Shown here: positions 1 to 7,864 of the stretch, one piece after another | How positions within the stretch are numbered: the stretch's first letter is position 1 | Layout: every line of letters begins with the position of its first letter | Program-made: the position numbers and the translations under genes | The notes under the pieces: model-generated | Told to the model about the DNA's origin: nothing | The model's database searches: none | The model's input: only the letters and a program-made list of their open reading frames with translations | From: an uncultured Saprospiraceae bacterium | GTDB lineage: Bacteria; Bacteroidota; Bacteroidia; Chitinophagales; Saprospiraceae | Assembly: GCA_937894165.1 (NCBI GenBank) | Contig: CALCSX010000080.1 | Coordinates: 1-13,189, forward strand | DNA: 13,189 nt | Direction of reading: 5' to 3'

Positions 1-2
1 CT

Positions 3-263
3 TATCAGTCGAATGGAGAGGTATATATTATAAAAGATTATACAGATGAAGAGCTTGAAATAATAAATTCGAGACGAAATTCAATCGGGCTGGAAGATAT
101 ACATCTACAGCTTCAATTACAAATGTATAATCTTTGCAATGGGTATAATGATTTTGAATTTTACCAGCTTTTTGTAAATCCAACTCTGTCTTCATCGGAA
201 CTGAATTCATCGAATAATACTTGCGAATGTAAAGTGTTTATCCATAATTGCACGACAAAATGA
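3..263 (+). CDS. C-terminal part of an unknown protein (5' end outside window)
   Basis: One frame is open from the left edge to a TGA at 261-263, giving at least 86 residues with no internal stop, while the other two forward frames close within 50 bases. The visible part is hydrophilic, with many Asn and Ser residues, and ends in a Cys-containing tail (motif CECKVFIHNC near the terminus). There is no membrane segment and no family I recognise. The start lies outside the window, so domain content cannot be judged. About 130 bases separate it from the next gene, so it is probably a separate transcription unit. A 60-codon minus-strand frame overlapping it has no supporting features. Confidence 0.55.
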   Translation, partial: YQSNGEVYIIKDYTDEELEIINSRRNSIGLEDIHLQLQLQMYNLCNGYNDFEFYQLFVNPTLSSSELNSSNNTCECKVFIHNCTTK

Positions 264-391
264 TATTGATCCTGAGAGGTTTGTATTTGGAAGGAATATT
301 GTGTAGATTTATGAGAATTAATCTTTTCAAAATTGAGAATAGATTTTAGCTTAGCCTTTAAAGAGTTTCTGGGATGTGATATTTTATAGAT

Positions 392-898
392 ATGAGAATT
401 GTGATTGTATTATTTTTTGTATTGACGAGTTTCACCCTTTTTGCTAAAAGTGATAGTTTAAAGCTGTATGTCTTTCTTTTGGAAAAATGCCAAATATGCA
501 GTGCTTCTATGCCGGCTATTCAGGAGATTTACAATGAATTTGGAGGAGGGGAGTTAGAAATGTATGGTGTTTTTTCAAATGTCAAAATATCAAATGAAGC
601 GGGAATTGATTCGTTTAAAATGGTACACAAAGTTGAATTTGAAGTTATATTTGACAAGGATCAAGAATATCTTAAAAAATTTAATGCTACAATAACTCCG
701 GAGGTGATTTTAGTAGATACAAATTCTGATGAGATTATTTATCGTGGAAAAATTGATAATCTTTATGAACGGGTCGGAAAAAGGAGAGGAGTTGTGACGG
801 AACATTATCTGCAGAAAGCAATAAAAATTCATTTAGAAGGTGATCCGGTAGAAATTTCTGAAACTGAGCCTGTTGGTTGTTTTATTATGAGGATTTAG
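392..898 (+). CDS. periplasmic redoxin/thioredoxin-like protein paired with a copper monooxygenase
   Basis: This is a 168-residue exported thioredoxin-fold protein. Residues 1-18 form a signal peptide (cleavage near FAKS). A CQIC dithiol lies at residues 33-36 after a beta strand (LKLYVFLLEKC), and a probable cis-proline is in the ITPEVILVD segment (Pro103). The stretch YRGKIDNLYERVGKRR and the C-terminal EPVGCFI motif (Cys163) resemble redoxin domains that accompany cytochrome c/copper monooxygenase proteins; in some bacteria these are fused into one polypeptide. Only 21 bases separate it from the next gene, which encodes exactly that enzyme, so they are probably co-transcribed. A role in thiol or copper handling for the partner is inferred. 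The CxxC with a third conserved Cys could also bind a metal directly. Confidence 0.75.
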   Translation: MRIVIVLFFVLTSFTLFAKSDSLKLYVFLLEKCQICSASMPAIQEIYNEFGGGELEMYGVFSNVKISNEAGIDSFKMVHKVEFEVIFDKDQEYLKKFNATITPEVILVDTNSDEIIYRGKIDNLYERVGKRRGVVTEHYLQKAIKIHLEGDPVEISETEPVGCFIMRI

Positions 899-919
899 TC
901 CTTTGTTAAATTAATTGTT

Positions 920-2503
920 ATGAAAAATAAGATTTTGTTATTGGTGGTTTATTTTATTTTTTCTTTGCCTTCCATATATGGACAAGAAATCACCTTTAGT
1001 GAGAATATTGCTAATATCATTTACAATAAATGTACTTCCTGCCATCGAGCCGGAGAGGTGGCGCCATTTTCACTAACCAATTACGAAGAAGTAGCAAGTT
1101 GGGCCCCGATGATAGCATATGTGACGGAGATCAAATATATGCCACCTTGGAAGGCTGACACGGAATATAACACCTATTTGAGGGAAAATTATCTTAGCGA
1201 TGAGGAGATAAGCATGATTGCCGATTGGGTGGAGCAGGGAGCCAAGCGAGGAGATCCTGATTTGGAACCGGAATTACCAATTTTCCCGGAAGGGTCTCAG
1301 GTAGGGGAGCCGGATTTAGTACTTTCTTTTGAAGAGTCTTATACACATAAAGGTATAAATAGGGATGTGTATCGCTATTTTGCCATTCCAACCGGTTTGA
1401 CAGAGGACAAGGATTTGGTGGGATTGGAGCTGAGGCCCGGAAATTCAAGTATAGTACATCACGCACTTGTGTGGGAGGATAAGACCGGGAGTGCAGCAGA
1501 AGCGCAGGAATTAGATCCTGAGTATGGCTTTTCAGCAGATGGATCTTTATTATTGAGTTCGTTGAATAATCAATTGCCGGGATATGTTCCGGGGCAGCGG
1601 CCGGTATTGTATTCTCATGGGATGGCACAAAAGTTGAGCGCGGGGAGTGATCTGGTTTTACAAATTCATTACGCTCCCAGTTCAATAGATCAAGAAGATT
1701 CAACCTCCATTAATTTGTTTTTTGCGGAAGAACAAGCTACGCGTTATATTAAGAGTAATGTCATGGTGCCTTTTCTTGGAGTGTTAAGCAATGGTCCTTT
1801 CGTGATTCCTGCGAATACTATAAAAGAATTTCATGGGACTTACACTTTTCAGGAAGACGTCACTTTACTTAATACCTCTCCACATATGCATTATTTAGGC
1901 AAAAGATGGGAGGTGTTTGCGGTTACGCCTGAAGGTGATACAGCCAATATTATCAGAATTAATGATTGGGATTTTGACTGGCAGGGTTCCTATTCCTTTA
2001 GAAAGCCTGTGATTTTGCCTGAAGGAAGCGTTCTGCATGCCTATGCGACCTATGACAATACAGCAGAAAATCCTGCCAATCCTAGCAATCCGTCCATTTG
2101 GGTTACCTGGGGAGAGAATACGGAAGACGAAATGTATTATTTGCCTTTCAGTTGGGTGAGCTATATAGAAGGAGATGAGGACATTGATTTCGAAGATGAA
2201 ATGTCAACAAGTAATTTTGAACAGAGTATATATACTATTAAGAATAAATTGTACCCCGTTTATCCCAATCCGGCATCAGAATCTGTGAAAATAGGCTATA
2301 ATATCAATGAAAAATCTTTTATTAATATGTATATAACAGATCGATCAGGGAGTAAGATTCAACAAATTTATCATCGTAAACCACATATGTCCGGAATGCA
2401 TACTCTAGATGTAAATCTAAGCGCAATTCCGGATGGTTTTTATATTCTTGTGCTTGAGGTGGGAGAGGAGGTGTTGACTCAGAAGTTGATTATTAAGAGT
2501 TAA
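920..2503 (+). CDS. secreted cytochrome c / copper type II monooxygenase-like protein with T9SS sorting domain
   Basis: The 527-residue protein has a signal peptide (1-21, ending IYGQ). A cytochrome c-like domain follows, with a heme-binding CTSCH motif at 38-42 and a possible axial Met in MPPWKAD (Met74). The middle resembles copper type II ascorbate-dependent monooxygenases (peptidylglycine monooxygenase fold): His pair at 180-181 (IVHHALV), His250 (LQIHYAP), a HxH at 322-324 (SPHMHYLGKRW) and a possible Met ligand at 405. These match the family's two-copper ligand pattern, although the assignment to each site is inferred. Residues from about 443 (LYPVYPNPAS) to the end (LTQKLIIKS) are a type A T9SS sorting domain, predicting export through the outer membrane. 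Substrate is unknown. It sits 21 bases after the redoxin gene and 49 bases before a TlpA-like gene. Confidence 0.85.
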   Translation: MKNKILLLVVYFIFSLPSIYGQEITFSENIANIIYNKCTSCHRAGEVAPFSLTNYEEVASWAPMIAYVTEIKYMPPWKADTEYNTYLRENYLSDEEISMIADWVEQGAKRGDPDLEPELPIFPEGSQVGEPDLVLSFEESYTHKGINRDVYRYFAIPTGLTEDKDLVGLELRPGNSSIVHHALVWEDKTGSAAEAQELDPEYGFSADGSLLLSSLNNQLPGYVPGQRPVLYSHGMAQKLSAGSDLVLQIHYAPSSIDQEDSTSINLFFAEEQATRYIKSNVMVPFLGVLSNGPFVIPANTIKEFHGTYTFQEDVTLLNTSPHMHYLGKRWEVFAVTPEGDTANIIRINDWDFDWQGSYSFRKPVILPEGSVLHAYATYDNTAENPANPSNPSIWVTWGENTEDEMYYLPFSWVSYIEGDEDIDFEDEMSTSNFEQSIYTIKNKLYPVYPNPASESVKIGYNINEKSFINMYITDRSGSKIQQIYHRKPHMSGMHTLDVNLSAIPDGFYILVLEVGEEVLTQKLIIKS

Positions 2504-2552
2504 GTTGTTTATTTTAGTTGGATGCAAAATTTGAATTTTAAATAATTATCAG

Positions 2553-3389
2553 ATGCGTCTTAGAATTAAAGGTATAGTTTTTGTTATTTTTTGGCTTGTA
2601 ACCTCATGCAATACTTATCAAAAAAGCATTTCAAGTACTGAATCTAATAGCTTTCAAAATAAGGTGTTATTAAATAAGAATGGAAAACCAAAAAGTATCA
2701 TACCATATGTTGAATGGGTTTACCTCAAACCGGAAGTTGCAGATTGGGATATGAAGTATGGCAGTTTCTCTCAGGATTCTATTCGTCTAAACATCGGTAT
2801 TTTCGATAAAAACAATAACGGTGAATTTTTTGATTTTGGAAATGATATCATTTTTATAGGGAGTGGATCCGATTCTTCATTTGCATATACACCTGCATTT
2901 TCTTCGCGGGCTGCGTTAATAAAACCTGTAATAACTTTAAATTACAACGATGAAAGATTCTTTGAGATTAAAAATGAAAATCAAAGTGATTTAGTAATTG
3001 AAATTTTTGAAACTGGTATAGAAGATTTTGATTTGATATATTATAATAGGATACCTGATATTGAATTAGAATTTTTAGACAGCAATTTAGAGAAAATCAA
3101 TTTGAGAAGTTTTAAAAATGGAAAACGAACCAAGTACATATTTTGGGCTCCTTGGTGCAGTCCTTGTATACAAGAAATGGATCAAATTATGGAAACTAAG
3201 GAATATGAATCTTTAAATATTGTCTCTCTTTTTGTTGATGGGAACTTAAAAATAGCTCAAGAAATAGTAGAAAAGAAAGATTACCCTTGGTTATTTCTCC
3301 AAAGCTCAAGCAAAATAAATAGAGCCTTTAGTCAAAATGGCTTACCCTTTGTGGTTAAGTTTGATGAATACGGTTATATGATAAAATAA
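2553..3389 (+). CDS. TlpA-like thioredoxin lipoprotein
   Basis: This 278-residue protein starts with a lipoprotein signal (lipobox LVTSC, lipidated Cys19). The first two thirds form a domain I do not recognise by name. It contains an Asp/Asn-rich loop, FDKNNNGEFFD at 84-94, resembling a calcium-binding loop. The C-terminal third is thioredoxin-like: IFWAPWCSPC, with the active-site CSPC at 202-205, and a probable cis-Pro in GLPFVVKF (Pro265). It ends soon after that strand (GYMIK), so the usual last helix is short or missing; the 3' end may be eroded or naturally short. It probably acts as a membrane-anchored periplasmic thiol-disulfide oxidoreductase, possibly serving the upstream secreted enzyme, from which 49 bases separate it. 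Confidence 0.8.
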   Translation: MRLRIKGIVFVIFWLVTSCNTYQKSISSTESNSFQNKVLLNKNGKPKSIIPYVEWVYLKPEVADWDMKYGSFSQDSIRLNIGIFDKNNNGEFFDFGNDIIFIGSGSDSSFAYTPAFSSRAALIKPVITLNYNDERFFEIKNENQSDLVIEIFETGIEDFDLIYYNRIPDIELEFLDSNLEKINLRSFKNGKRTKYIFWAPWCSPCIQEMDQIMETKEYESLNIVSLFVDGNLKIAQEIVEKKDYPWLFLQSSSKINRAFSQNGLPFVVKFDEYGYMIK

Positions 3390-3517
3390 TTGCTTAACAT
3401 TTAACCGCTTTTCTAAAACATCTAATCCTTAATATCCATCCAATTATGCAAAATTCTTAATTAAGATCATACGTCTATTTTTTTCGATGTAAGAATTAGG
3501 AGTAGTGATAAAAGGTT
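3390..3517. other. intergenic DNA without recognised gene
   Basis: Together with 3596-3715 this makes an AT-rich gap of over 300 bases between two TlpA-like genes. No reading frame of useful length and no stem-loop terminator with a T-run was seen just after the upstream gene. The only structured content is the duplicated upstream element described separately. Confidence 0.4.
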
Positions 3518-3595
3518 AAAATTTGGAATAATTTAATATTTGTGGTGTTAAAAAATAAATATGTTACGTAAATGATTTATTTTACATGAAAATAG
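3518..3595 (+). promoter_or_regulatory. duplicated upstream element, copy A, with 27-bp dyad
   Basis: These 78 bases align without gaps to 8249-8326, with 60 identities by my hand count. Conserved blocks are AAAATTTGGA at the start, AATATGT in the middle and AAATAG at the end. At 3561-3587 there is an imperfect inverted repeat, ATGT..GTAAAT-G-ATTTA...ACAT, which also appears as a dyad in the second copy. Weaker similarity continues to about 3678 (GATATG followed by TTTTGATTC). Its position about 120 bases before a thioredoxin gene suggests a promoter or operator region. I could not fit standard Bacteroidota -33/-7 boxes with correct spacing, so promoter function is inferred. Confidence 0.5.
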
Positions 3596-3715
3596 ATTGA
3601 ATTTAGAAATATATTAATCGATATTTTGGTTATTAAAAAATTTCTAGTAATATATTTTCAGGATATGATTTTTGATTCTATTTTTATTGAGTAATAATTA
3701 GTGAAGATTACTTTT

Positions 3716-4339
3716 ATGCATATAAAGTTATTAGTTATTGGCCTTTTAGTAGTACTTAATAATATAAGTTGTGCTCAAAAAGAATCTAAAGTAAACTTAC
3801 AAGAAGATTTTTCTGAATATTATTATCGTATTTCGCATTTACCGGCGGATTCATCAACTGTAGCTACAAATAGTTTGCTTGTCCCGGCTTATTTTAGGGA
3901 TCTAGACTTTATTGACGGATACAAAATCCCCACGTTTTCTGCCAGAGAATTAAGTGGAAACCATCGTAATATTAACTATGAAGGGAAAATAACCCTTTTG
4001 AATTTTTGGTTTATTTCATGCCCTCCTTGTATTGGGGAAATACCTTTCTTGAATGAATTACAGAATAAATACAGTGATAATCTAGAAGTCATCTCTTTAG
4101 GTAGAGATACGAAATCAGACATTATTGAATTTAATAAAAAACACCCTATGGATTACACTGTTATTCCTGAGGCTACGAATATTATAGACAAAATATTTAG
4201 AATGCGATGGGGGTATCCTAAGAATATATTAGTCGGACCCGATGGAAAAGTTTTGGCAATGACGAAAGGCTTCCAAAGTACAGAGGACGTAAATTATCAA
4301 AAATTAGAAAATTTAATCAATCGGCATATAAGTAAATGA
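3716..4339 (+). CDS. TlpA-like thioredoxin lipoprotein with CPPC active site
   Basis: From the ATG at 3716 the protein has 207 residues. A GTG at 3701 would add five, but the ATG places a short basic N-terminus directly before the hydrophobic stretch. The signal ends NISCAQ, a likely lipoprotein Cys near residue 19, although the lipobox is imperfect. A middle segment with IPTFSARELSG leads into a redoxin fold: TLLNFWFISCPPC with CPPC at about 102-105, then FLNELQNKY, and a probable cis-Pro in WGYPKNILVGPDG (about 168). It is a probable periplasmic thiol-disulfide reductase of the TlpA/ResA type. The usual Trp before the first Cys is replaced by Ser. It is preceded by the duplicated upstream element shared with the peptide exporter, suggesting separate regulation from the operon before it. 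Confidence 0.8.
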   Translation: MHIKLLVIGLLVVLNNISCAQKESKVNLQEDFSEYYYRISHLPADSSTVATNSLLVPAYFRDLDFIDGYKIPTFSARELSGNHRNINYEGKITLLNFWFISCPPCIGEIPFLNELQNKYSDNLEVISLGRDTKSDIIEFNKKHPMDYTVIPEATNIIDKIFRMRWGYPKNILVGPDGKVLAMTKGFQSTEDVNYQKLENLINRHISK

Positions 4340-4364
4340 ATTTTCCTTCTCTCTTTCTCTCCCC

Positions 4365-4446
4365 CTAAAAATTTATAAACTTTCTCTTATCATAAAAACC
4401 GATAAACCTCACCTGCAAAAAATACAATTCCTAAGATAAATCCTTA
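4365..4446 (-). pseudogene. remnant of a T9SS C-terminal sorting domain (copy 1)
   Basis: Read on the minus strand, this stretch gives DLS-stop-ELYFLQVRFIGF followed by YDKRKFINF and a stop. It matches the end of a type A sorting domain and, residue by residue, the better preserved remnant at 7976-8128 (shared D-L, F-L-Q-V, F, G, Y, R-K). It has an internal stop and no upstream body, so it is a decayed gene tail rather than a working gene. The body of the gene is absent; the next 5' bases on that strand already belong to the neighbouring thioredoxin gene. Confidence 0.55.
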
Positions 4447-4473
4447 TACTACCATACATTAGTTCTAATTATT

Positions 4474-5688
4474 ATGAAGTTATTTTACAAAATTCCATTT
4501 ATGAGACTCTCTCTAAGTATTCTTTTTTTAGTTTTTATCAGTATAAACTCAAATTATGCTCAATCAACAGGACTTTCCACTTGGTATCCACTAAAAACTG
4601 TGGAAAATAGCTATTTTTCATACAACATTTCCTCCTCGAAAGTAAGTGAGGAAGAGGCAAGGCTAAGTAATTTACCAAAGGACATTACAAAAGTTCAATA
4701 TACCAAACTTACTTTGAGTAGAGGTAATGGTTCAGCCTCTAATATACGAAGTGTATTGTTTGGTATTCGAGGTCAGATAAATAACAGAGAAGTTTTAATT
4801 ATTGATGAAAATCTTGACCGAAATATTAGCGATAGAGAAGTCATCTATCTTCCGGACTTGAGTTTAGTAGACTCTATTCCGTACAATAGCCTATATGCAT
4901 ATCCGACCAATTTCAATCATATAGTAGAGCTAGAGTATGATCATATATTAAATAACCAAGTAATAAGAATACCCCACTCTTTTGTAATTACGGTACATTC
5001 TAAATATGATACTATCTCAAATAAACTTTACTACACGGATATGTTTAGGGCAGGTCATCTACATAAATTAAGATGTGAAATAGGTAGGGAAGCAAAAAGT
5101 TTTGCTATTGAAACCGACAATAAATTACCATGGCAAACGCTTTATACTTTCACTTTAGAACAACAAGACTTCAGATCAAAATTAAGCTTCAAGGAAACAT
5201 TTAATGTCCACGGTGACCCCAATATTTATTTTATAGATTCTATTGATATTATTAATAAGAGAATACTGATTTCTATTGCAAATGAAATTAGACCATTTAC
5301 AATATCAGGTACACCAATAAATTTAGAAACGACCATAGATACAGAACTCCTAAAGCATGACTTTACACTCATCCACTTCTGGGGAACATGGTGTGTTCCG
5401 TGCATAAAAAATATGCCAAAGATAAAAGACATACATGGTAAATATAAAGATTTAGGAATTATAGGAGTTGCAGTAGGTGGAGGAAAAACTAAAACATTAG
5501 ACTTTATTGAAAAAAATACGCTGAATTGGCCAAATTTATATTTTGAAACAGAGGAAGAGCTTTCGACTAAATCCAATTTAGAAGTACTATCATTTCCAAC
5601 TTATGTTCTCGTTGACAAAGAAAGAAAAATCATTGGCAAATGGAATACAATTGAAGACCTCATGAAAGAGTTGAAAAATAACTATTAA
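4474..5688 (+). CDS. TlpA-family thioredoxin with large N-terminal domain
   Basis: This 404-residue protein has an N-terminal signal peptide ending NYAQ at about residue 30. Translation could begin at Met1 or at Met10 (4501), which gives a more typical signal length. Residues about 31-290 form a large domain without recognised family, including an Asp-rich loop (DENLDRNISD, 111-120) like the one in the lipoprotein at 2553. The last ~115 residues are a thioredoxin domain: LIHFWGTWCVPC with CVPC at 307-310, then a helix with KNMPKIKDIHGKY, and a cis-Pro in LSFPTYVLVDKE (Pro375). The size and layout match Bacteroidota TlpA disulfide reductases with extra N-terminal domains. It is probably periplasmic. 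No promoter was recognised; the 5' gap holds the sorting-domain remnant. Confidence 0.82.
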   Translation: MKLFYKIPFMRLSLSILFLVFISINSNYAQSTGLSTWYPLKTVENSYFSYNISSSKVSEEEARLSNLPKDITKVQYTKLTLSRGNGSASNIRSVLFGIRGQINNREVLIIDENLDRNISDREVIYLPDLSLVDSIPYNSLYAYPTNFNHIVELEYDHILNNQVIRIPHSFVITVHSKYDTISNKLYYTDMFRAGHLHKLRCEIGREAKSFAIETDNKLPWQTLYTFTLEQQDFRSKLSFKETFNVHGDPNIYFIDSIDIINKRILISIANEIRPFTISGTPINLETTIDTELLKHDFTLIHFWGTWCVPCIKNMPKIKDIHGKYKDLGIIGVAVGGGKTKTLDFIEKNTLNWPNLYFETEEELSTKSNLEVLSFPTYVLVDKERKIIGKWNTIEDLMKELKNNY

Positions 5689-5733
5689 GCCTCCTTAACA
5701 AGCCACTTCAGTATAGATGCAACCCTACACCTG

Positions 5734-5783
5734 CGAGTGGTCAAAATGGAGTACTAATCCGCTAGAACAAAGAGCCATCGAGT
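5734..5783 (+). repeat. diverged direct repeat, copy 1 (IS21-like end motif)
   Basis: The 50 bases starting CGAGTGGTCA align without gaps to 6892-6941 with 39 identities by hand count. Shared blocks are CGAGTGGTCA, CTAATCCG and AACAAA. The GTGGTCA...ATG...CCG pattern resembles the multiple terminal repeats of IS21-family elements as I remember them. No istA/istB-like coding sequence is present, so this would be a remnant; the IS assignment is inference. Confidence 0.45.
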
Positions 5784-5907
5784 TCTATGGATTAGGGGAA
5801 TGGAGGAGTCTATAAAAGAGATTTAGAAATACTGAAATAAGAAAACATGCTAAAGACCAATTAATTTTACGAAATTTCCAAACCTTTCATCCGACCAATA
5901 ATTTAAT

Positions 5908-6846
5908 ATGCGATATTCTAATAAAGTAGTTATTTTAATCATCATTCATTTAATACAACTTACAATTCTTGCTTGTACTAGTTCCTCGACCACAAAAATG
6001 GAGACAAGTGAAATCCATGGAAAATGGATACAATTAAATGATTCACTCCAAATTGATTCAACTGCACATAGTGAGTATTTTTACTTTTTTGATAGTGTTC
6101 TCCTTAAAAAATATATCATTTCAAGACCCTCATTTCCTGCTGGAATGACAATAGATGGCAAATACGTTGACGTTTGGTGTTACAATGACACCTTAAGTTA
6201 CGTCATTGATTCTATTACCCATTCCAATAGATATTGGATTTCAACAAGAGATAAGCAGAATAATCCATGTACTAGATTTTATCTATATGTTGAAGGACCT
6301 TTAATGTATGTTACAGAACTTAAATCAAGACACCCTATTGCAGATCATTTTACTGATGCAGAAGTGTATTTGAATACATCCAACATAGGTGAAGAATTAG
6401 TACCCATATTGGATACTCCTCTCATATTTGATATTCAACAAACTGTTAGCGATAGTGCATGTCAAGAGATGTTCTTTTATATAGCATACGGACAAAATAT
6501 TACAAGCTCAGCCGTGGATGAAGAAAAAATGATTCGTATAAGTCAAGTAAATACTACTAAAACCACTATTGAAGCTAGTATAAAGGATCTATTTTTTTTC
6601 AATTATCGTGTTATTTTTAATGGTAAGGAAATTCCGGTAGTTAATGATAAGCGCTTAATTGTTGATTATGACCGAAGGAGGGAATCTGTTATGAGAGTGT
6701 ATAATATAGGCTTAGATGATACAATTGCGGTAATTGGTCGTTACAATCCGGGTAGAGAAAGAGTTGTAAATCCTGCCTTTCAAGAAGATATTGAAGGTCA
6801 AGTTCAAGATATATTGATTACATGTGTAAAAAATTTGACATATTAA
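5908..6846 (+). CDS. lipoprotein of unknown function
   Basis: The 312-residue protein carries a lipoprotein signal (basic start, hydrophobic core, lipobox TILAC with Cys23). The mature part begins with a Ser/Thr linker, then EIHGKWIQLNDSL, which resembles the opening strand of lipocalin-like domains (Gly-Lys-Trp); the rest does not let me confirm that fold. It is rich in predicted beta strands, contains scattered Cys residues and has no other membrane segment. A second half with RLIVDYDRRRES and YNPGRERV motifs is unfamiliar. It is flanked on both sides by diverged direct repeats (5734 and 6892), so it may have arrived or been preserved between insertion-element scars. I do not recognise the family. 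Confidence 0.65.
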   Translation: MRYSNKVVILIIIHLIQLTILACTSSSTTKMETSEIHGKWIQLNDSLQIDSTAHSEYFYFFDSVLLKKYIISRPSFPAGMTIDGKYVDVWCYNDTLSYVIDSITHSNRYWISTRDKQNNPCTRFYLYVEGPLMYVTELKSRHPIADHFTDAEVYLNTSNIGEELVPILDTPLIFDIQQTVSDSACQEMFFYIAYGQNITSSAVDEEKMIRISQVNTTKTTIEASIKDLFFFNYRVIFNGKEIPVVNDKRLIVDYDRRRESVMRVYNIGLDDTIAVIGRYNPGRERVVNPAFQEDIEGQVQDILITCVKNLTY

Positions 6847-6891
6847 GAGTTGTACTTGATGCACTATAAAATGACGCTATTTCCTCGATTT

Positions 6892-6941
6892 CGAGTGGTC
6901 AGTATGAAGCACTAATCCGTTGAAACAAAAAGCAATCGTAT
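6892..6941 (+). repeat. diverged direct repeat, copy 2 (IS21-like end motif)
   Basis: This is the second copy of the element at 5734, in the same orientation and about 1.16 kb downstream. It begins CGAGTGGTCAGTATG and contains CACTAATCCG. It supplies an in-frame ATG at 6920 that falsely lengthens the following gene, because the true signal peptide begins at 6974. Confidence 0.45.
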
Positions 6942-6973
6942 TGTCTATTTTAAACATCAATTTTAATAATTAT

Positions 6974-7864
6974 ATGAAAGTTAGATTTGGATTTCTTTAT
7001 TTATTATTTTTTCTAGCTGCCTGCAAACCCAATTCTCAGGTCAATAATGACCATAACTTTTGGCAATCAGAGTGGACGATGGTAGAAAACGTAATAGATG
7101 AAAAATACGACTTAGCGAGCGACCAATTTGACGACTTGTTAAAATCGGAAAAGGAAATAAGCAAAAAAGTGTTTGTCTATGGTCTAATCGCTATACTTAA
7201 AACCAATCAGCTCCATCAGGTTGAAAAATTGTTGTCTGATAAATCTGATGATTACTTGAGTCAATTTTGCGAAAGAGAGGAGACCCAAGACTTGGAATTT
7301 TGCGCTTCATTGGCTCCGGAGAAAGTGGGAAATAGTGATTTGAGAAACAGAATCCTCGCAATGTATGTTGTCGATCAAAAGGCAAGAGGCAATCCGATGA
7401 CTCTTATGATTAAAAAGTATGATCTGGACTCAGTTAAAATTAGCGAAGCCTTTAAAGGTGACCCTGATATCACTAATGTGGTTGAACTTAAAAGGTTAAT
7501 TGAGAAGTTCGGCTTTCCAACACGCGAAATGGTTGGTTTCGATGCCATGAAGGGCGTGTTTAATATTATCCAACACGCACGGGACCTTGCTTTTATGGAG
7601 GAAATGTTGCCACATATTAAGGTAGCTTCTGAAAATAATGAGCTCAGTGCAGATTCATACGCTTATTTGTATGATAGAATATTGACGAAAAAGAACGAAA
7701 AGCAACTTTATGGCACCCAAATAAAATTCATTGATTTCAATACGAAAGAATTGGTTTTCTTTCCAATTGAAGACAGCTTGAATGTAGACAAGCGTAGAAT
7801 GAAATATGGATTGGAACCTCTTGAATTATATAAAAAGGTGATAATAAAGTTCTTAAATAAATAA
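6974..7864 (+). CDS. DUF6624-like lipoprotein
   Basis: I place the start at the ATG at 6974, where a classical lipoprotein signal begins (MKVRFGFLYLLFFLAAC, Cys17). An upstream in-frame ATG at 6920 lies in repeat DNA and would bury the signal. The mature protein has 280 residues. The first half is helical and repeat-like (DLASDQFDDLLKSEK), and the second half matches the DUF6624 pattern: DQKAR (134-138), KFGFPTREMVG (178-188), IIQHA (198-202), YLYDR (231-235), YGTQ (246-249), VDKRR (271-275) and GLEPL (279-283). The function of the family is unknown to me; it is common in Bacteroidota and often accompanies TPR-like N-terminal parts. No operon partner is close: 127 bases separate it from the lipoprotein upstream, and over 700 bases follow. 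Confidence 0.75.
   Translation: MKVRFGFLYLLFFLAACKPNSQVNNDHNFWQSEWTMVENVIDEKYDLASDQFDDLLKSEKEISKKVFVYGLIAILKTNQLHQVEKLLSDKSDDYLSQFCEREETQDLEFCASLAPEKVGNSDLRNRILAMYVVDQKARGNPMTLMIKKYDLDSVKISEAFKGDPDITNVVELKRLIEKFGFPTREMVGFDAMKGVFNIIQHARDLAFMEEMLPHIKVASENNELSADSYAYLYDRILTKKNEKQLYGTQIKFIDFNTKELVFFPIEDSLNVDKRRMKYGLEPLELYKKVIIKFLNK

Noticed and set aside
1194..1703. 169-codon minus-strand frame
   Set aside because: It lies wholly inside the copper monooxygenase gene, whose motifs are clear on the + strand, and its translation is Pro-rich and without any domain.
5226..5576. 116-codon minus-strand frame
   Set aside because: Antisense to the thioredoxin domain at 4474-5688; no signal, domain or upstream site.
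6920..6973. 18-codon N-terminal extension of the DUF6624-like gene
   Set aside because: It lies partly in the direct repeat and would place a lipoprotein signal internally; the ATG at 6974 gives a normal signal peptide.
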